64,000 nucleotides of DNA from JBCAXA01 sp038534295 (GCA_038534295.1 JBCAXA010000001.1:682001-746000), one strand, 5' to 3'. Shown: positions 1 to 9,080, counted from the first letter of the stretch. Translations and numbers: made by a program. The notes: a model not told the origin generated them from the letters alone.

Positions 1-1
1 G

Positions 2-433
2 ATCGGACGTGATGACGCTGTGCTGTGCATCGGCGCCGGCAGCGGTTTTCTGAGCGCTTGTCTCGCCCGGCTCGGACAGCGTGTCTTGGCGTTCGAGCGT
101 CACACCGATATGGCGGCTGAAACCGAGGAACGGCTGCATCGCCTAGGCCTGACCGGCAATATCGAGATTCGCGCCGAGGCGTTTTCGGCTGACACACAGC
201 CCGGGCGCTTCGATGCCATCGCCGCGACCGGCTCGATGGCCGAGCTACCAGACAACCTGCAAGCGGCCTTGAATCCGGGCGGGCGACTGTTTGCTGTGAT
301 CGGCACCGGCGTTGTGCAGCATGCTCAATTGATCACAGCTCACCAAGATGGCGATATCCGCGCCGAATTCCTGTTCGAGACCGAGCTGAAGCCACTGCAC
401 GGCTTTGCGGCCGAACCGCGTTTCACGTTTTAG
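2..433 (+). CDS. Protein-L-isoaspartate O-methyltransferase family protein (5' end missing)
   Basis: The reading frame is open to the left edge, so the N-terminus lies outside the window. The visible part begins just before the SAM-binding motif I (VLCIGAGSGFLSACLA), which in PCMT proteins is followed by an acidic residue at the end of beta-2, here in VLAFER. The later GRFDAIAATGS and NPGGRLFAVIG stretches match motifs II/III of PCMT-like Rossmann methyltransferases. True PCMT repairs isoaspartyl residues; many Gammaproteobacteria carry this divergent pcm-like gene directly upstream of a rhodanese gene and tolC, as here. Family assignment is good; the exact substrate is inferred only. Confidence 0.8.
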   Translation: MGRDDAVLCIGAGSGFLSACLARLGQRVLAFERHTDMAAETEERLHRLGLTGNIEIRAEAFSADTQPGRFDAIAATGSMAELPDNLQAALNPGGRLFAVIGTGVVQHAQLITAHQDGDIRAEFLFETELKPLHGFAAEPRFTF

Positions 434-504
434 CGACGGCGGCGCAACTTTTTGCGCGGCTGATACATCTGAACAAAAGCAACAAGAGGAGCGCTCGACG
501 CCCC

Positions 505-828
505 ATGAGCTGGCACGAAATCTACCCTGACGAACTCAACCGACGTATTCGCCACGGCGAAGACTGGACGATTATTGACGTTCGCGAGCCCGAAGAACGT
601 GTGGCCGCGAAAATTACGAACACGATGCATATTCGGATGTCCGACATCCCGGCACGACTGGCCGACATTCCGGCGGCGGGCAAGGTCGCATTCCTCTGCC
701 ATGCCGGCGTCCGCAGCCAGCACGTCTGCGATTATCTGACGAACCGTGGCATTGTCGGGACGTACAGCGTTGTCGGCGGCATCGATCGTTGGTCTACTGA
801 CGTCGACCCCGATATCCCCCGCTACTAA
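505..828 (+). CDS. Rhodanese-like domain protein
   Basis: A 107-residue single-domain rhodanese. The fold shows IIDVREPEE near residue 24 and the active-site loop CHAGVRS with catalytic Cys65, so sulfur or persulfide transfer is plausible. There is no signal peptide, so it is probably cytoplasmic. An RBS-like AAGAGGAG lies 8-15 bp upstream. It sits between the pcm-like gene and tolC, an order conserved in several Gammaproteobacteria, and may be cotranscribed with the former. The physiological acceptor is unknown. Confidence 0.85.
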   Translation: MSWHEIYPDELNRRIRHGEDWTIIDVREPEERVAAKITNTMHIRMSDIPARLADIPAAGKVAFLCHAGVRSQHVCDYLTNRGIVGTYSVVGGIDRWSTDVDPDIPRY

Positions 829-846
829 CCCGAAACCCTTTGGGGG

Positions 847-881
847 TTGACGGGTGTTGGGGTGTTGTAATTAACTATAAC
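847..881 (+). promoter_or_regulatory. Possible tolC promoter region
   Basis: The short gap before tolC holds a TTGACG element (847-852) and a TATAAC element (876-881) in an AT-rich stretch. Their spacing is longer than optimal, so they may belong to different promoters. This is a weak call from composition and hexamers only. Confidence 0.3.
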
Positions 882-920
882 ACTTGATCGGCCCGGTTAA
901 GAAAGAGCGAACCTACGCCA

Positions 921-2375
921 ATGAAGCGACCATACCGTTTAACAGCAAGTGCCGCGCTGCTTTGCCTGCCGGCGCTGGCCGGTGCCGAAAGCCTGCTCGA
1001 GGTCTATCAGCAAGCCCTGCAAAGCGACCCGCAAGTCCGCGAAGCGGAGGCCAACCGACTGGCCGCGGAAGAGGCCTCGCCGCAAGCGCGCGGTGCACTG
1101 CTGCCACAGATCACCGCCAGCGGTCAGTATCAAGACTCGACCAGTGACGGTAACAACGTCTTCGTGCAGCAGGTCCCCGATCCCGTTACCGGCGATCCGA
1201 TATTCGTCACGCAGAACACCCAGCGCGAACAGGACTCCGAGCAGATCTCTTGGCAGGTCGAGCTGACCCAAACGCTGTTTCAGTGGGACCAATATGTTGA
1301 GTTGAAACGTGCTGGCAAACGCGTTGCGCAGGCGTTCGCGAACTACGAGGCAGCGCAACAGGACCTCATCGTTCGCGTATCCGAGCGCTACTTCAACGTA
1401 CTTGCTGCGCAGGACTCGTTAGCGGCAGCGTCAGCCAGTAAGCGCGCCATTGCTCGCCAGCTCGATCAGGCCAAGCAGCGCTTCGACGTTGGCCTGATCG
1501 CTATTACCGATGTCCAGGAATCTCAGGCCGCCTATGACCAAGCAGTGGCCGACGAGATAAGCGCGAAACGCAACCTTGCGACGGCCCGCGAGTTTCTACG
1601 CGAGATCACCGGCGTCTATTCTGGCGATCTCGAAGCACCGCAAACCGCCTTGCCGTTGATCTTGCCGGAGCCGTCCACCGCCAATGAGTGGGTCGCAACG
1701 GCAATCGATCAAAACCTAACGCTACAAGCGAGTCGCTTGAATGCCGAAATCGCCAAAGCGGAGATTAGCTCGCGTCGCAGCGGCCACTATCCGAGCGTTT
1801 CGCTGTTCGCGCGCGTGAACGACATCGACGACGACGCGACGCAGGAGTTGAACAACACTGGCCGCGACGATCCTGCCGATTTCGAACAACGTACCGAGAG
1901 TTTCGGGATCCAGTTCAGCGTGCCGCTATTCGCCGGCGGTACTACGTCGTCGCGCGTGCGCGAAGCGGTGTACCTGCATCGGGCGGCTCGCGAGCAACTG
2001 CAGCGCGTTGCGCGGGAAACGGAACGCGCCGCACGGGACGCGTACTTGGGCGTCGAAACCGACATTGCGCGCGTGCAGGCGCTAACGCAGTCACTCTCGT
2101 CGAGTCAGACGGCTTTGGAAGCGACCGAAGCCGGTCTCGAGGTCGGTACTCGGACGACCGTCGATGTGCTCGACGCGCAGCGTAACGTTTTCAACGCGTT
2201 CACGAGTTTGGAACGCGCCCGATACGACTACTTGCTCAATGTACTGCGACTCAAACAAGCGGCCGGCACCCTACGTGTGCAGGATCTCGAAGCGATCGAG
2301 GCGTACCTGGAGGTTCGCGGTCCGGAGAACGTACCGCGCGGAATCAGGACGATTTCAGAGCCGGCGACCGAGTGA
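921..2375 (+). CDS. tolC: TolC family outer membrane channel protein
   Basis: At 484 residues it has the usual TolC length. It opens with a Sec signal peptide (MKRPYRLTASAALLC..., predicted cut after AGAES/AGA). Two OEP-type repeats follow, each with long alpha-helical stretches: the first includes LLEVYQQALQSDPQVREAEA, and the second ends with the DVLDAQRNVFNA and YDYLLNVLRLKQAAG hallmarks of TolC. It forms the outer-membrane and periplasmic tunnel used by type I secretion and tripartite efflux systems. The last 32 bp overlap the convergent waaA gene. No inner-membrane partner is adjacent, as is common for tolC. Confidence 0.93.
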   Translation: MKRPYRLTASAALLCLPALAGAESLLEVYQQALQSDPQVREAEANRLAAEEASPQARGALLPQITASGQYQDSTSDGNNVFVQQVPDPVTGDPIFVTQNTQREQDSEQISWQVELTQTLFQWDQYVELKRAGKRVAQAFANYEAAQQDLIVRVSERYFNVLAAQDSLAAASASKRAIARQLDQAKQRFDVGLIAITDVQESQAAYDQAVADEISAKRNLATAREFLREITGVYSGDLEAPQTALPLILPEPSTANEWVATAIDQNLTLQASRLNAEIAKAEISSRRSGHYPSVSLFARVNDIDDDATQELNNTGRDDPADFEQRTESFGIQFSVPLFAGGTTSSRVREAVYLHRAAREQLQRVARETERAARDAYLGVETDIARVQALTQSLSSSQTALEATEAGLEVGTRTTVDVLDAQRNVFNAFTSLERARYDYLLNVLRLKQAAGTLRVQDLEAIEAYLEVRGPENVPRGIRTISEPATE

Positions 2376-3630
2376 TCAGCGGCTCGAGCAAACCCAGCAA
2401 TTCGGACAAAGCGCCGCGATTCTGATCGAGCACGTCACGCGCGCGCTCCCCGAGCGACTGGCGCGCATCGGCATCGGCGAACAGATCAGCAACGATCTGT
2501 CCAAGCGCTTCGGGCGACTGCACAACGACGCAGGCTGACGACGCCGACAGTCGTTGCGCGATATCTTCGCTGTTAAAGTTGTAGGGGCCGGTCAAGACTG
2601 GTTTGCCAAGCACGGCTGGCTCGAGCAGATTGTGGCCGCCGATAGGCACGAGACTGCCGCCAACGAAAGCAACATCGCTTGCGGCATAGAACCCCATGAC
2701 CTCGCCCATCGTGTCGCATAGATACACGTTGATGGTGTCCGTAACCGGCTTGTTCGCCGTTCGTCGGACAAAAGCAACCTTTTGATCGCGAAGATATCGC
2801 GCGAGTTCGTCGAACCGCTCAGGATGCCGCGGCACCAACACCAAAATCGCGTCCGCATGGCGCTCACGCACGCGCTGGTGCGCCTCAATTAACTGCTGCT
2901 CTTCGCCCTCGTGGGTACTTGCGGCAACCCAGATCGGTCGACGCACACCAAGCATCGCGCGCAGTTCTCGGCCAGTGTCATAGTGCGCTTGGTCGGCCTC
3001 GATATCGAATTTCAGATTGCCGGTCACGAAGGTGCGCTCGGGCGCGGCACCCAACTCGCGGAATCGCGCAGCATCTGATTCGCTCTGCGCCGCGATAACG
3101 ATGCCGTGCGAGAGCGCCTCACGAAAAAGCGGCACCATGCGCCGGTAGCTCTTGACGGAACGCGGCGAAATGCGCGCACTGGCCAAGACCAATGGAATGC
3201 CCCGAACGCCACATTCGTTATAAAGATTCGGCCAAATCTCCGTTTCCATGATGATCGCGAGCGTCGGTTGAATGCGATCAAAAAAACGCTTAACGGCACC
3301 GTTGGTCTCGAACGGCACGTAAAGATGCGTGACGTCGTCACCAAAGACGCGCCGCACGCGCGCTGCGCCGGTTGGTGTCACCGTGGTTACAACGAGCCGC
3401 TTTTCCGGATACGCCTTCATCAAGCTTCGTATCAAGGGCACCGCCGCCTGTACCTCACCGACCGAGACCGCGTGAATCCATAGCGACGGTTGGTCGATGC
3501 GAGGTACACCGAAACCAAAGCGCTGACCGAGGCGGTCCATGTAGGCCGGATTTCTGAGGCCACGAACGACCCAGAACAACAGCATGAGCGGTGAAACGAG
3601 ATACACCGCGGTCAGGTAGAAAAACCGCAT
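2344..3630 (-). CDS. waaA: 3-deoxy-D-manno-octulosonic acid (Kdo) transferase
   Basis: A 428-residue GT30-family enzyme that adds Kdo from CMP-Kdo to lipid IVA in LPS assembly. It has an N-terminal membrane anchor (residues about 5-22) followed by the Kdo-transferase domain (WIHAVSVGEVQAA, METEIWPN) and the C-terminal glycosyltransferase lobe (WVAASTHEGEE, VLVPRHPERF, FVGGSLVPIGGHN). All of these are strong WaaA signatures. It lies 22 bp downstream of hldE on the same strand, so inner-core LPS genes are probably cotranscribed. Its 3' end overlaps tolC convergently. Confidence 0.95.
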   Translation of the reverse strand: MRFFYLTAVYLVSPLMLLFWVVRGLRNPAYMDRLGQRFGFGVPRIDQPSLWIHAVSVGEVQAAVPLIRSLMKAYPEKRLVVTTVTPTGAARVRRVFGDDVTHLYVPFETNGAVKRFFDRIQPTLAIIMETEIWPNLYNECGVRGIPLVLASARISPRSVKSYRRMVPLFREALSHGIVIAAQSESDAARFRELGAAPERTFVTGNLKFDIEADQAHYDTGRELRAMLGVRRPIWVAASTHEGEEQQLIEAHQRVRERHADAILVLVPRHPERFDELARYLRDQKVAFVRRTANKPVTDTINVYLCDTMGEVMGFYAASDVAFVGGSLVPIGGHNLLEPAVLGKPVLTGPYNFNSEDIAQRLSASSACVVVQSPEALGQIVADLFADADARQSLGERARDVLDQNRGALSELLGLLEPLITRSPALKSS

Positions 3631-3652
3631 CGTCGGGAACCGGCCGGGTCAG

Positions 3653-5074
3653 CTACTGGCCACGGATCGCTTCAATGATCCGCGTGCTCGAACGTCCCGG
3701 CCGAAACGCCAGCACTCTGACCTCACCACCGGACTCGAGTACGTGGGCGCCGCCAGCGATTTCCTCGACGCGGTAATCGCCGCCTTTCACCAACACGTCC
3801 GGTGACAGGTGTTCGATCAATGCCGCCGGCGTGTCTTCGGCGAACGGCACGACCCAATCGACCGCTGCAAGTCCGGCAAGTACGGCAAGCCGATCCTCGA
3901 GCGGGTTTACGGGTCGACTGTCGCCTTTCAGACGACGGACCGACGCATCGTCGTTGACGGCGACGATCAAACGATCGCCTAAAGACTTTGCCTCCTCGAG
4001 GTACGCAACGTGCCCTGCGTGCAGAATATCGAACACGCCGTTCGTCATGACGACTCGTTGGCCGGCCGTGCGGGCTGCCGCTCTCAGATCGACGAGTGTC
4101 GCTGCCGATTGCACGCCGCGACCGCCGGTGCCGCGCTGATGCAATGCATCGCGCATCTCCGCGGGGGTCACCGACGCAACGCCAACCTTGCGCACAACTA
4201 GCCCGGCGGCGAGATTGGCAAGCGTCGCGGCTTCGCGGCGCGAGCAACCGGCCGCGAGCGCGGCTGCAAGCGTCGCGATCACCGTGTCGCCGGCGCCGGT
4301 GACGTCGAACACTTCGCGCGCCACTGTCGACAAAAAGAACGGCTCGGCATCCGCCGTATCGACCAACAGCATGCCGCGTTCACTGCGGGTCACAAGCAAT
4401 GCCGCGAGGTCGAGTTCGTTGATGAGTGCGCGCGCCTTTGCGACCAGATCGGCGTCATCCTTGCATGGACCGACCACGGCTTCGAATTCACTTTGATTCG
4501 GCGTTAGTAACGAGGCGCCGCGATACCGAACAAACTCGGTGCCCTTCGGGTCGACGAGGACAGGCACATGGCGCTCCCGAGCCAGCCCGATTAGCGCTTG
4601 CACGTCGCTCAGCGCTCCTTTTGCGTAGTCCGACAACACCAGTGCATCGGCCGCGCCGAGGAGCTTCTCCAAGGGGGCGTTTAGCGACGGACCGGCGCTG
4701 CCGTGATCCTCGCGATCAAGGCGAATCAGCTGCTGCCCGCGCGACAGTACCCGCAGCTTGGAGATCGTCGGCATGTCGGGATGCACGACAAAACGGTGTT
4801 CGATTCCGGCCTCGGTGATCAGGTCACCGAGCATGCCGGCAGCCGCGTCGTTCCCAACGACGCCGGTTAATGCGGTCCGTGCGCCCAATGCGGCGAGGTT
4901 GATCGCGACGTTTGCCGCACCGCCGGGACGCGCCTCATCGCTGCCGACGTGCACCACCGGTACCGGCGCTTCGGGTGAGATTCGGCTCGTGGCCCCGAAC
5001 CAGTATTCATCGAGCATGACGTCGCCGGCGACAACGACGCGCGCCTGGCTGAAATCGGGAACGGTAATCGGCAT
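3653..5074 (-). CDS. hldE: Bifunctional heptose-7-phosphate kinase / heptose-1-phosphate adenylyltransferase
   Basis: A 473-residue fusion with the normal HldE domain order. The N-terminal PfkB-type ribokinase domain (about 1-315) shows GGAANVAINLAALGA and the catalytic DVTGAGDTVIA motif. The C-terminal nucleotidyltransferase domain (about 335-473) shows TNGVFDILHAGHVAYLEEA and VKGGDYRVEEIAGG. It makes ADP-heptose for the LPS inner core, which fits with waaA 22 bp downstream. The promoter presumably lies in the 389-bp gap upstream. Confidence 0.95.
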   Translation of the reverse strand: MPITVPDFSQARVVVAGDVMLDEYWFGATSRISPEAPVPVVHVGSDEARPGGAANVAINLAALGARTALTGVVGNDAAAGMLGDLITEAGIEHRFVVHPDMPTISKLRVLSRGQQLIRLDREDHGSAGPSLNAPLEKLLGAADALVLSDYAKGALSDVQALIGLARERHVPVLVDPKGTEFVRYRGASLLTPNQSEFEAVVGPCKDDADLVAKARALINELDLAALLVTRSERGMLLVDTADAEPFFLSTVAREVFDVTGAGDTVIATLAAALAAGCSRREAATLANLAAGLVVRKVGVASVTPAEMRDALHQRGTGGRGVQSAATLVDLRAAARTAGQRVVMTNGVFDILHAGHVAYLEEAKSLGDRLIVAVNDDASVRRLKGDSRPVNPLEDRLAVLAGLAAVDWVVPFAEDTPAALIEHLSPDVLVKGGDYRVEEIAGGAHVLESGGEVRVLAFRPGRSSTRIIEAIRGQ

Positions 5075-5463
5075 TTATCGCAGCTTTAACGACACTTCAG
5101 GTTGCGGACCGTAGCGCGGCTCGCCAATCGATAGCAATTGCCGCCGTACGCGGTCAATGCAAAAACTCGCGGCGACCGATGGTAGGCGTCAAATACCGCG
5201 TTGCTGGAGCTCCGCCGCGCGCGCAGTACCGTTTGGTGCACGTCGATACTGACACGCTCTAGCAAAACTCACGGTCAGAAAAGCCCCAAAATGGACGGCT
5301 CAATCTCACCATGCACGGGTGTCGGTAAAGTTTACAATTGTTTAACTCAACATACTCGATATACTTATAATATATTGAATTTATTGAAATTATTATAATG
5401 GCACACATGTTGCTGATTGTGACATTGTTGTCACAAAAGTCCTTTCGTCTTGGGGAAGCAAGA
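5075..5463. other. Intergenic region between hldE and the PEP-CTERM gene
   Basis: 389 bp between divergent genes. The right half (about 5325-5400) is strikingly AT-rich compared with its surroundings and carries promoter-like hexamers. The left half must hold the hldE promoter, but I see no clear consensus there. Short open frames in it have no support. Confidence 0.6.
5331..5371 (+). promoter_or_regulatory. Possible promoter of the PEP-CTERM gene
   Basis: A perfect TATAAT occurs at 5366-5371 in an AT-rich island. Candidate -35 elements are TTTAAC (5341-5346, 19-bp spacing) and TTTACA (5331-5336, too far). This leaves a leader of about 85 nt before the ATG at 5464. The -10 is convincing, the -35 weak. 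Confidence 0.4.
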
Positions 5464-6075
5464 ATGCGCAAATCCGCCATACTCGGCCTGCTCGCAGCGT
5501 GCACGCTGCCGGTAACCGCTAACGCCGCACTGATCACCGTTGATTCGACGATCGACCTGTCGCAAGGCACGTTTATCTCGGCGCCGCTAGGCCTGCCGCT
5601 CGCCGTTGAAAACGGCGATTCGGTACAACTGAATTTCTCGTTTGCCGATGACCTTGCGTTGACGCTCGGCGGTGTCGGCACGACCATGTCGACGTGGCTG
5701 CTCTCGAACAACAACTTGAGCTCCCACACGATTGCGAACGCATCGCTCGAGTTCCTCGGATTTTCCAGTGTCGGTGGTGCATCGTCGACACTAGCGCTCG
5801 CCAACCAAAGCAGCGGTGCCGCCCACATCGGGCCTTTCTGGAGCAATTTTGTATCGAGCGGTCAATCAGTCACGTTCAGCGGCGTGCGTGTGTCGTTTGA
5901 TGTCGTCAGCATCGCGCAAAGCCCGAACACGTACTTCAGTGCTGCGTTTCTCTACCGGAGCGAAATGGCCAGTATCGGTCCGGCAACGGCGGCGGTGCCT
6001 GAACCGGGCGTACTTACACTGCTCGGCCTTGGCCTTACCGGTGCGATGATCGCGCGACGCCGTCGACGCGTCTGA
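5464..6075 (+). CDS. PEP-CTERM sorting domain-containing exported protein
   Basis: About 203 residues. I chose the ATG at 5464 because it follows a GGGGAAG Shine-Dalgarno and starts a clean signal peptide (MRKSAILGLLAACTLPVTANA). The C-terminus has the full PEP-CTERM signal: VPEPG, a hydrophobic helix (LTLLGLGLTGAMIA) and a basic tail (RRRRRV). Such proteins are exported by Sec, then processed by an exosortase for surface or extracellular-matrix placement. The mature domain is rich in Ser/Gly/Asn and beta-like, with no enzymatic motif. The exosortase gene is not in this window. A strong terminator follows. Confidence 0.88.
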   Translation: MRKSAILGLLAACTLPVTANAALITVDSTIDLSQGTFISAPLGLPLAVENGDSVQLNFSFADDLALTLGGVGTTMSTWLLSNNNLSSHTIANASLEFLGFSSVGGASSTLALANQSSGAAHIGPFWSNFVSSGQSVTFSGVRVSFDVVSIAQSPNTYFSAAFLYRSEMASIGPATAAVPEPGVLTLLGLGLTGAMIARRRRRV

Positions 6076-6097
6076 TTCGTCGTTGCAAACAGCAAGA

Positions 6098-6123
6098 AGC
6101 CGCCCAATGGGCGGCTTTTTTTT
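6098..6123 (+). terminator. Rho-independent terminator after the PEP-CTERM gene
   Basis: The hairpin AGCCGCCCAATGGGCGGC is followed directly by eight T residues, 23 bp after the stop codon. A textbook intrinsic terminator. Confidence 0.93.
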
Positions 6124-6446
6124 GGTTGGCGATCGGCCGGACTTGCCGGGCGTCGACGCCTAACTGAGCTACCCCGGCACCCTTCGAACGCACAGCCGCA
6201 GCGGCGACGACGCGACCACCACGTACCGTTGATACCCGCTTCCGCACCGTTCATACGCAGTGCGATCTTTCCGTTGTGTCCGCACTGTTTGTTCGCCTGG
6301 CAAGCGCAGCCGAGACGACGTCATCTTGTTGGCCGTTCGCTCGTTGCCCAAACAAGATCGTACCGGCCCTGCCGTCGAACGTTAGATAGACTACCGGCCA
6401 GCCATAGATGCCAACCGGCGGGTGAAGACAATTACGAGTATGAAAG
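6124..6446. other. Intergenic region without a recognisable gene
   Basis: 323 bp between the terminator and the thioesterase gene. Short frames on both strands are arginine- and cysteine-rich translations typical of non-coding G+C-rich DNA. I see no RNA gene, repeat or clear promoter. Confidence 0.6.
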
Positions 6447-7235
6447 ATGCTGTTTGACGAGATCAGGGACGTCGCTGCGTCAGGCGACGAGATTAGCGTG
6501 GCCGCGGCATGGGCCCAGGGCCGTACCGTCTATGGGGGCCTGTCTGCAGGTCTTTTGTGTGATGCGGTATCGAATGGCGTGGGTCCGGATCGTCGGTTGC
6601 GCTACATGAAGGTGGGCTTCCTGCGGCCGCTCGAGACCGAAAAGCCATTTCGCATTGACATGGAGGAAGTCTCCGCGGGACGAACGGTAGTCGTGCGATC
6701 CGCCCAGATCACACAGGACGGCGTCACGCGAGTAGCCGCGCAGGCCAACTTTGTTACTAAGCTCGAAAGCCAGGTTGACGTCGATACGTTTGACGCCCCG
6801 CCACTGCCGCCTCCGAATGCAGAAAACGCATTGCGGATGCGCGGCCCTGGGTTCCCGGCATTTACGCGATTCATTGACTTTCACATGACTCACGGAGGCT
6901 TGCCGTTCCGGGGCGATAAAGTCCCTGAGCTCGGCGGCTGGATGCGCTTCGACACCGCGCCCGAAACGGTCTCGAAGTCACATCTTGTTTGCCTGATCGA
7001 CGCTTGGCCACCGGCCCCCGCGTCTTACTTCGATCAGATGGTTCCGCTGTCGACCATCAATTGGGGCATACACTTCGCCGAACCGCTTGATGGCATTGGC
7101 GGCGGCGATTTCCTGGGTTATCTCGCTCGCGTCAATTTTTTCAAAGATGGCTATGGCTCATCGGCGGCCGATATCTGGGCACCCGATGGCCGACTCCTGG
7201 CCAAGAGCTACCAGACGTTTGTGATTTACGGCTGA
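6447..7235 (+). CDS. Acyl-CoA thioesterase family protein (double hotdog)
   Basis: 262 residues, the usual length of TesB-like proteins with two hotdog folds. The N-terminal hotdog contains the GRTVYGGLSAGLLCDAV helix region and the strands KVGFLRPLETEKPF and VVVRSAQITQDG. The second hotdog contains GWMRFDTA, a LVCLIDAWPPAP segment and the WGIHFAEPL strand. It probably hydrolyses acyl-CoA thioesters in the cytoplasm; chain-length preference cannot be read. It appears to be a single-gene unit. Confidence 0.82.
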   Translation: MLFDEIRDVAASGDEISVAAAWAQGRTVYGGLSAGLLCDAVSNGVGPDRRLRYMKVGFLRPLETEKPFRIDMEEVSAGRTVVVRSAQITQDGVTRVAAQANFVTKLESQVDVDTFDAPPLPPPNAENALRMRGPGFPAFTRFIDFHMTHGGLPFRGDKVPELGGWMRFDTAPETVSKSHLVCLIDAWPPAPASYFDQMVPLSTINWGIHFAEPLDGIGGGDFLGYLARVNFFKDGYGSSAADIWAPDGRLLAKSYQTFVIYG

Positions 7236-7457
7236 TGCTAGCGCTGGGCGGTTTTTCGTGATGCCGCGATTGCGACACCATGCAGTCTTGCAGCGAATCG
7301 TTTGGGCTTGCGGCAGAAGAACCGCCCGAACACGGGCCGTACGTTTATCAGTGGCATTTCACACACTCGAATTGCAACTCCGCCGGCTGCTGTTGACCCG
7401 TAGCAAACGCTCGATTGAGCGCGTAGTTTTGCGGAACATGTCACCAAGACGTGCACC

Positions 7458-7982
7458 ATGACGATCGATTTTGACTTTCAGCCGACATTGGAAGGCGCTC
7501 GTGTCACCGTGCGTCCAATAAAGCCATCAGATTGGGAGCCGATGTTTGCCGCGGCAGCCGACCCGGAAATATGGGTGCAGCACCCCTCGTCCGATCGTTA
7601 TACCGAGCCGGCATTTAGAGAATACTTTGATGACGCCATCGAGTGCGGTTCTGCATTCGCATTTGTAGACCGTCAAGGCGGAAGAATTATCGGCTCAAGC
7701 CGCTATCACGGATTTGATCCCGTTACTCGTGAGGTGGAAATCGGCTGGACCTTCCTTACGCGCGACTATTGGGGCGGAAGTTACAATTCGGAAATTAAGC
7801 GGCTAATGCTGGATCACGCTTTTTCGTTTGTTGACAAAGTGGTCTTCTGGATAGGTGAGACGAATATGCGATCTCGCCGTGCCACGGAAAAAATCGGCGG
7901 CGTTCTTCGCGGTGGGATTCATTTCAGAGACGTCGGCGGCGACAGTCCGCACGTTGTCTACGAGGTGCGTAAAGAGTCCTAA
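7458..7982 (+). CDS. GNAT family N-acetyltransferase (RimJ/RimL-like)
   Basis: 174 residues. The RimJ/RimL type is shown by the opening LEGARVTVRPIKPSDWEPMF, the central strand REVEIGWTFLTRDYWGG (beta-4 and the start of the acetyl-CoA loop), and the C-terminal NMRSRRATEKIGGVLRGG, where such enzymes carry the conserved N-x-x-S motif. It transfers an acetyl group from acetyl-CoA to an amine; the substrate is not evident. It lies just before a series of small accessory genes. Confidence 0.85.
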   Translation: MTIDFDFQPTLEGARVTVRPIKPSDWEPMFAAAADPEIWVQHPSSDRYTEPAFREYFDDAIECGSAFAFVDRQGGRIIGSSRYHGFDPVTREVEIGWTFLTRDYWGGSYNSEIKRLMLDHAFSFVDKVVFWIGETNMRSRRATEKIGGVLRGGIHFRDVGGDSPHVVYEVRKES

Positions 7983-8107
7983 TCGATATGCCGTGATGAG
8001 CGGCAGCTTCTGGGCGAAATCCGCCCGTAACTTCTCCTTAGCTATAATTCCTGCTGGTGACTAAAACAGACGGTAGGAATCTCAACCGGCGCTCATAGAA
8101 TTTGACT

Positions 8108-8527
8108 GTGAAACTTCTGCTTTCGCTGATTTTGACCTTCGTGCTAAGCGGCTGTGATATCCCACGTCCGAGCGACGTGATATGCGATTGCCGGATGAGG
8201 CCCGACAGCGAGTTATCGGAGTGGAGTCGGCTCGATAAAGCGCCACCCAACTTCGTACATGACGAAATTCGCCAGCTACTCCACGACCCAGAATCTGCCT
8301 ACTTAGGTACTCCTGAGGTATTCGATTCCGCAAGCATCCATTGGTATCAGAACGATGCAGGAGAATCGCTCGCCTGCGTTGTTTTCGACGAGTCACATCA
8401 TGTCAGGGCGATGTTCACTCTCGCGGCCGACTCCGAGCAGACTGCACCGACGGATTATCGGCTGATGGGCATACCATTGGTGGGGCATCAACCGTTCTTC
8501 TGGGAGGGTTGCCGTGAGGACGAATGA
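8108..8527 (+). CDS. Small lipoprotein of unknown function
   Basis: 139 residues from the GTG at 8108. This start gives a compact lipoprotein signal (MKLLLSLILTFVLSGC) with lipobox LSGC, so Cys16 of the precursor is probably lipidated. A TTG two codons upstream is less likely. The mature part is acidic, with a CDC motif soon after the lipidated Cys and several aromatic residues; I recognise no domain. It overlaps the next reading frame by 14 bp. It belongs to a row of small, same-strand genes separated by related repeats. Confidence 0.65.
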   Translation: MKLLLSLILTFVLSGCDIPRPSDVICDCRMRPDSELSEWSRLDKAPPNFVHDEIRQLLHDPESAYLGTPEVFDSASIHWYQNDAGESLACVVFDESHHVRAMFTLAADSEQTAPTDYRLMGIPLVGHQPFFWEGCREDE

Positions 8528-9063
8528 CCGCTTCGGACTGCCGGTCGCAATTTCTCGATACCTCTACGAAATGGCATTAAGCGAACAACCAAATTCAAGT
8601 CACAGTAAATCGATCCAGCAACTGCTGCTCGCATTCGTAACGAGTGCCATCTCCGTTTTCGGATTCCTAAAACACGTCACCGAACGCGGTCGAATTCAAG
8701 ACAAATTCGCGGGCTACGCTCGCCTATCTGAAGTATTTCGGCCTCGGAATACCCCGCGATAGACAAGGCGCTGTAGAAGACTGGCGACAGGCAGTTGAAC
8801 TTGGCCAGATTGAAGCGCGCCGCCAACTTGGGTCTGCATACTCAGACCCGGAGTTCAAGGAATATGATCCGGTTGTTGCGCTCGCTTGGTACAAATCGGT
8901 TCTTATGGTACACCCGGACCGGAGTCAACTTAGCGAGACCGATCAAGCCGTATTCGATGACGCCATTGCCGGAAACAGTGAACTTGAGGAAAAACTCGGT
9001 AGAGGCGAAATCGAAAAGGCCAGAAAAAAGTCTGAGGAATTGGCGTTTGGTTACACGAATTAA
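8514..9063 (+). pseudogene. Sel1/TPR-like repeat protein split by a frameshift
   Basis: One frame runs from a GTG at 8514 (or ATG at 8571) and stops at 8760-8762. The +1 frame has no start codon before its repeat but is open from 8671 to TAA at 9061-9063. It translates to a Sel1-like repeat: LAYLKYFGLGIPRDRQGAVE, then DWRQAVELGQIEARRQLGSA, then ALAWYKSVL. This pattern (Lg-x-x-Y-x-x-G-x-G-x-x-x-D then A-x-x-W) is that of Sel1 repeats. The simplest reading is one gene broken by an indel around 8700-8730, with the N-terminal half in the 8514 frame. A sequencing error, programmed frameshift or unseen start are alternatives. Confidence 0.55.
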
Positions 9064-9080
9064 CGCGCCGCGAACGATTT

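Noticed and set aside
5259..5846. A 195-codon minus-strand frame across the PEP-CTERM gene
   Set aside because: It runs antisense through a gene with an RBS, signal peptide and PEP-CTERM tail. Its own translation has no signal or family pattern.
6124..6446. Short frames on both strands between the PEP-CTERM terminator and the thioesterase gene
   Set aside because: No RBS, no conserved pattern, and Arg-rich composition typical of translated non-coding G+C-rich DNA.
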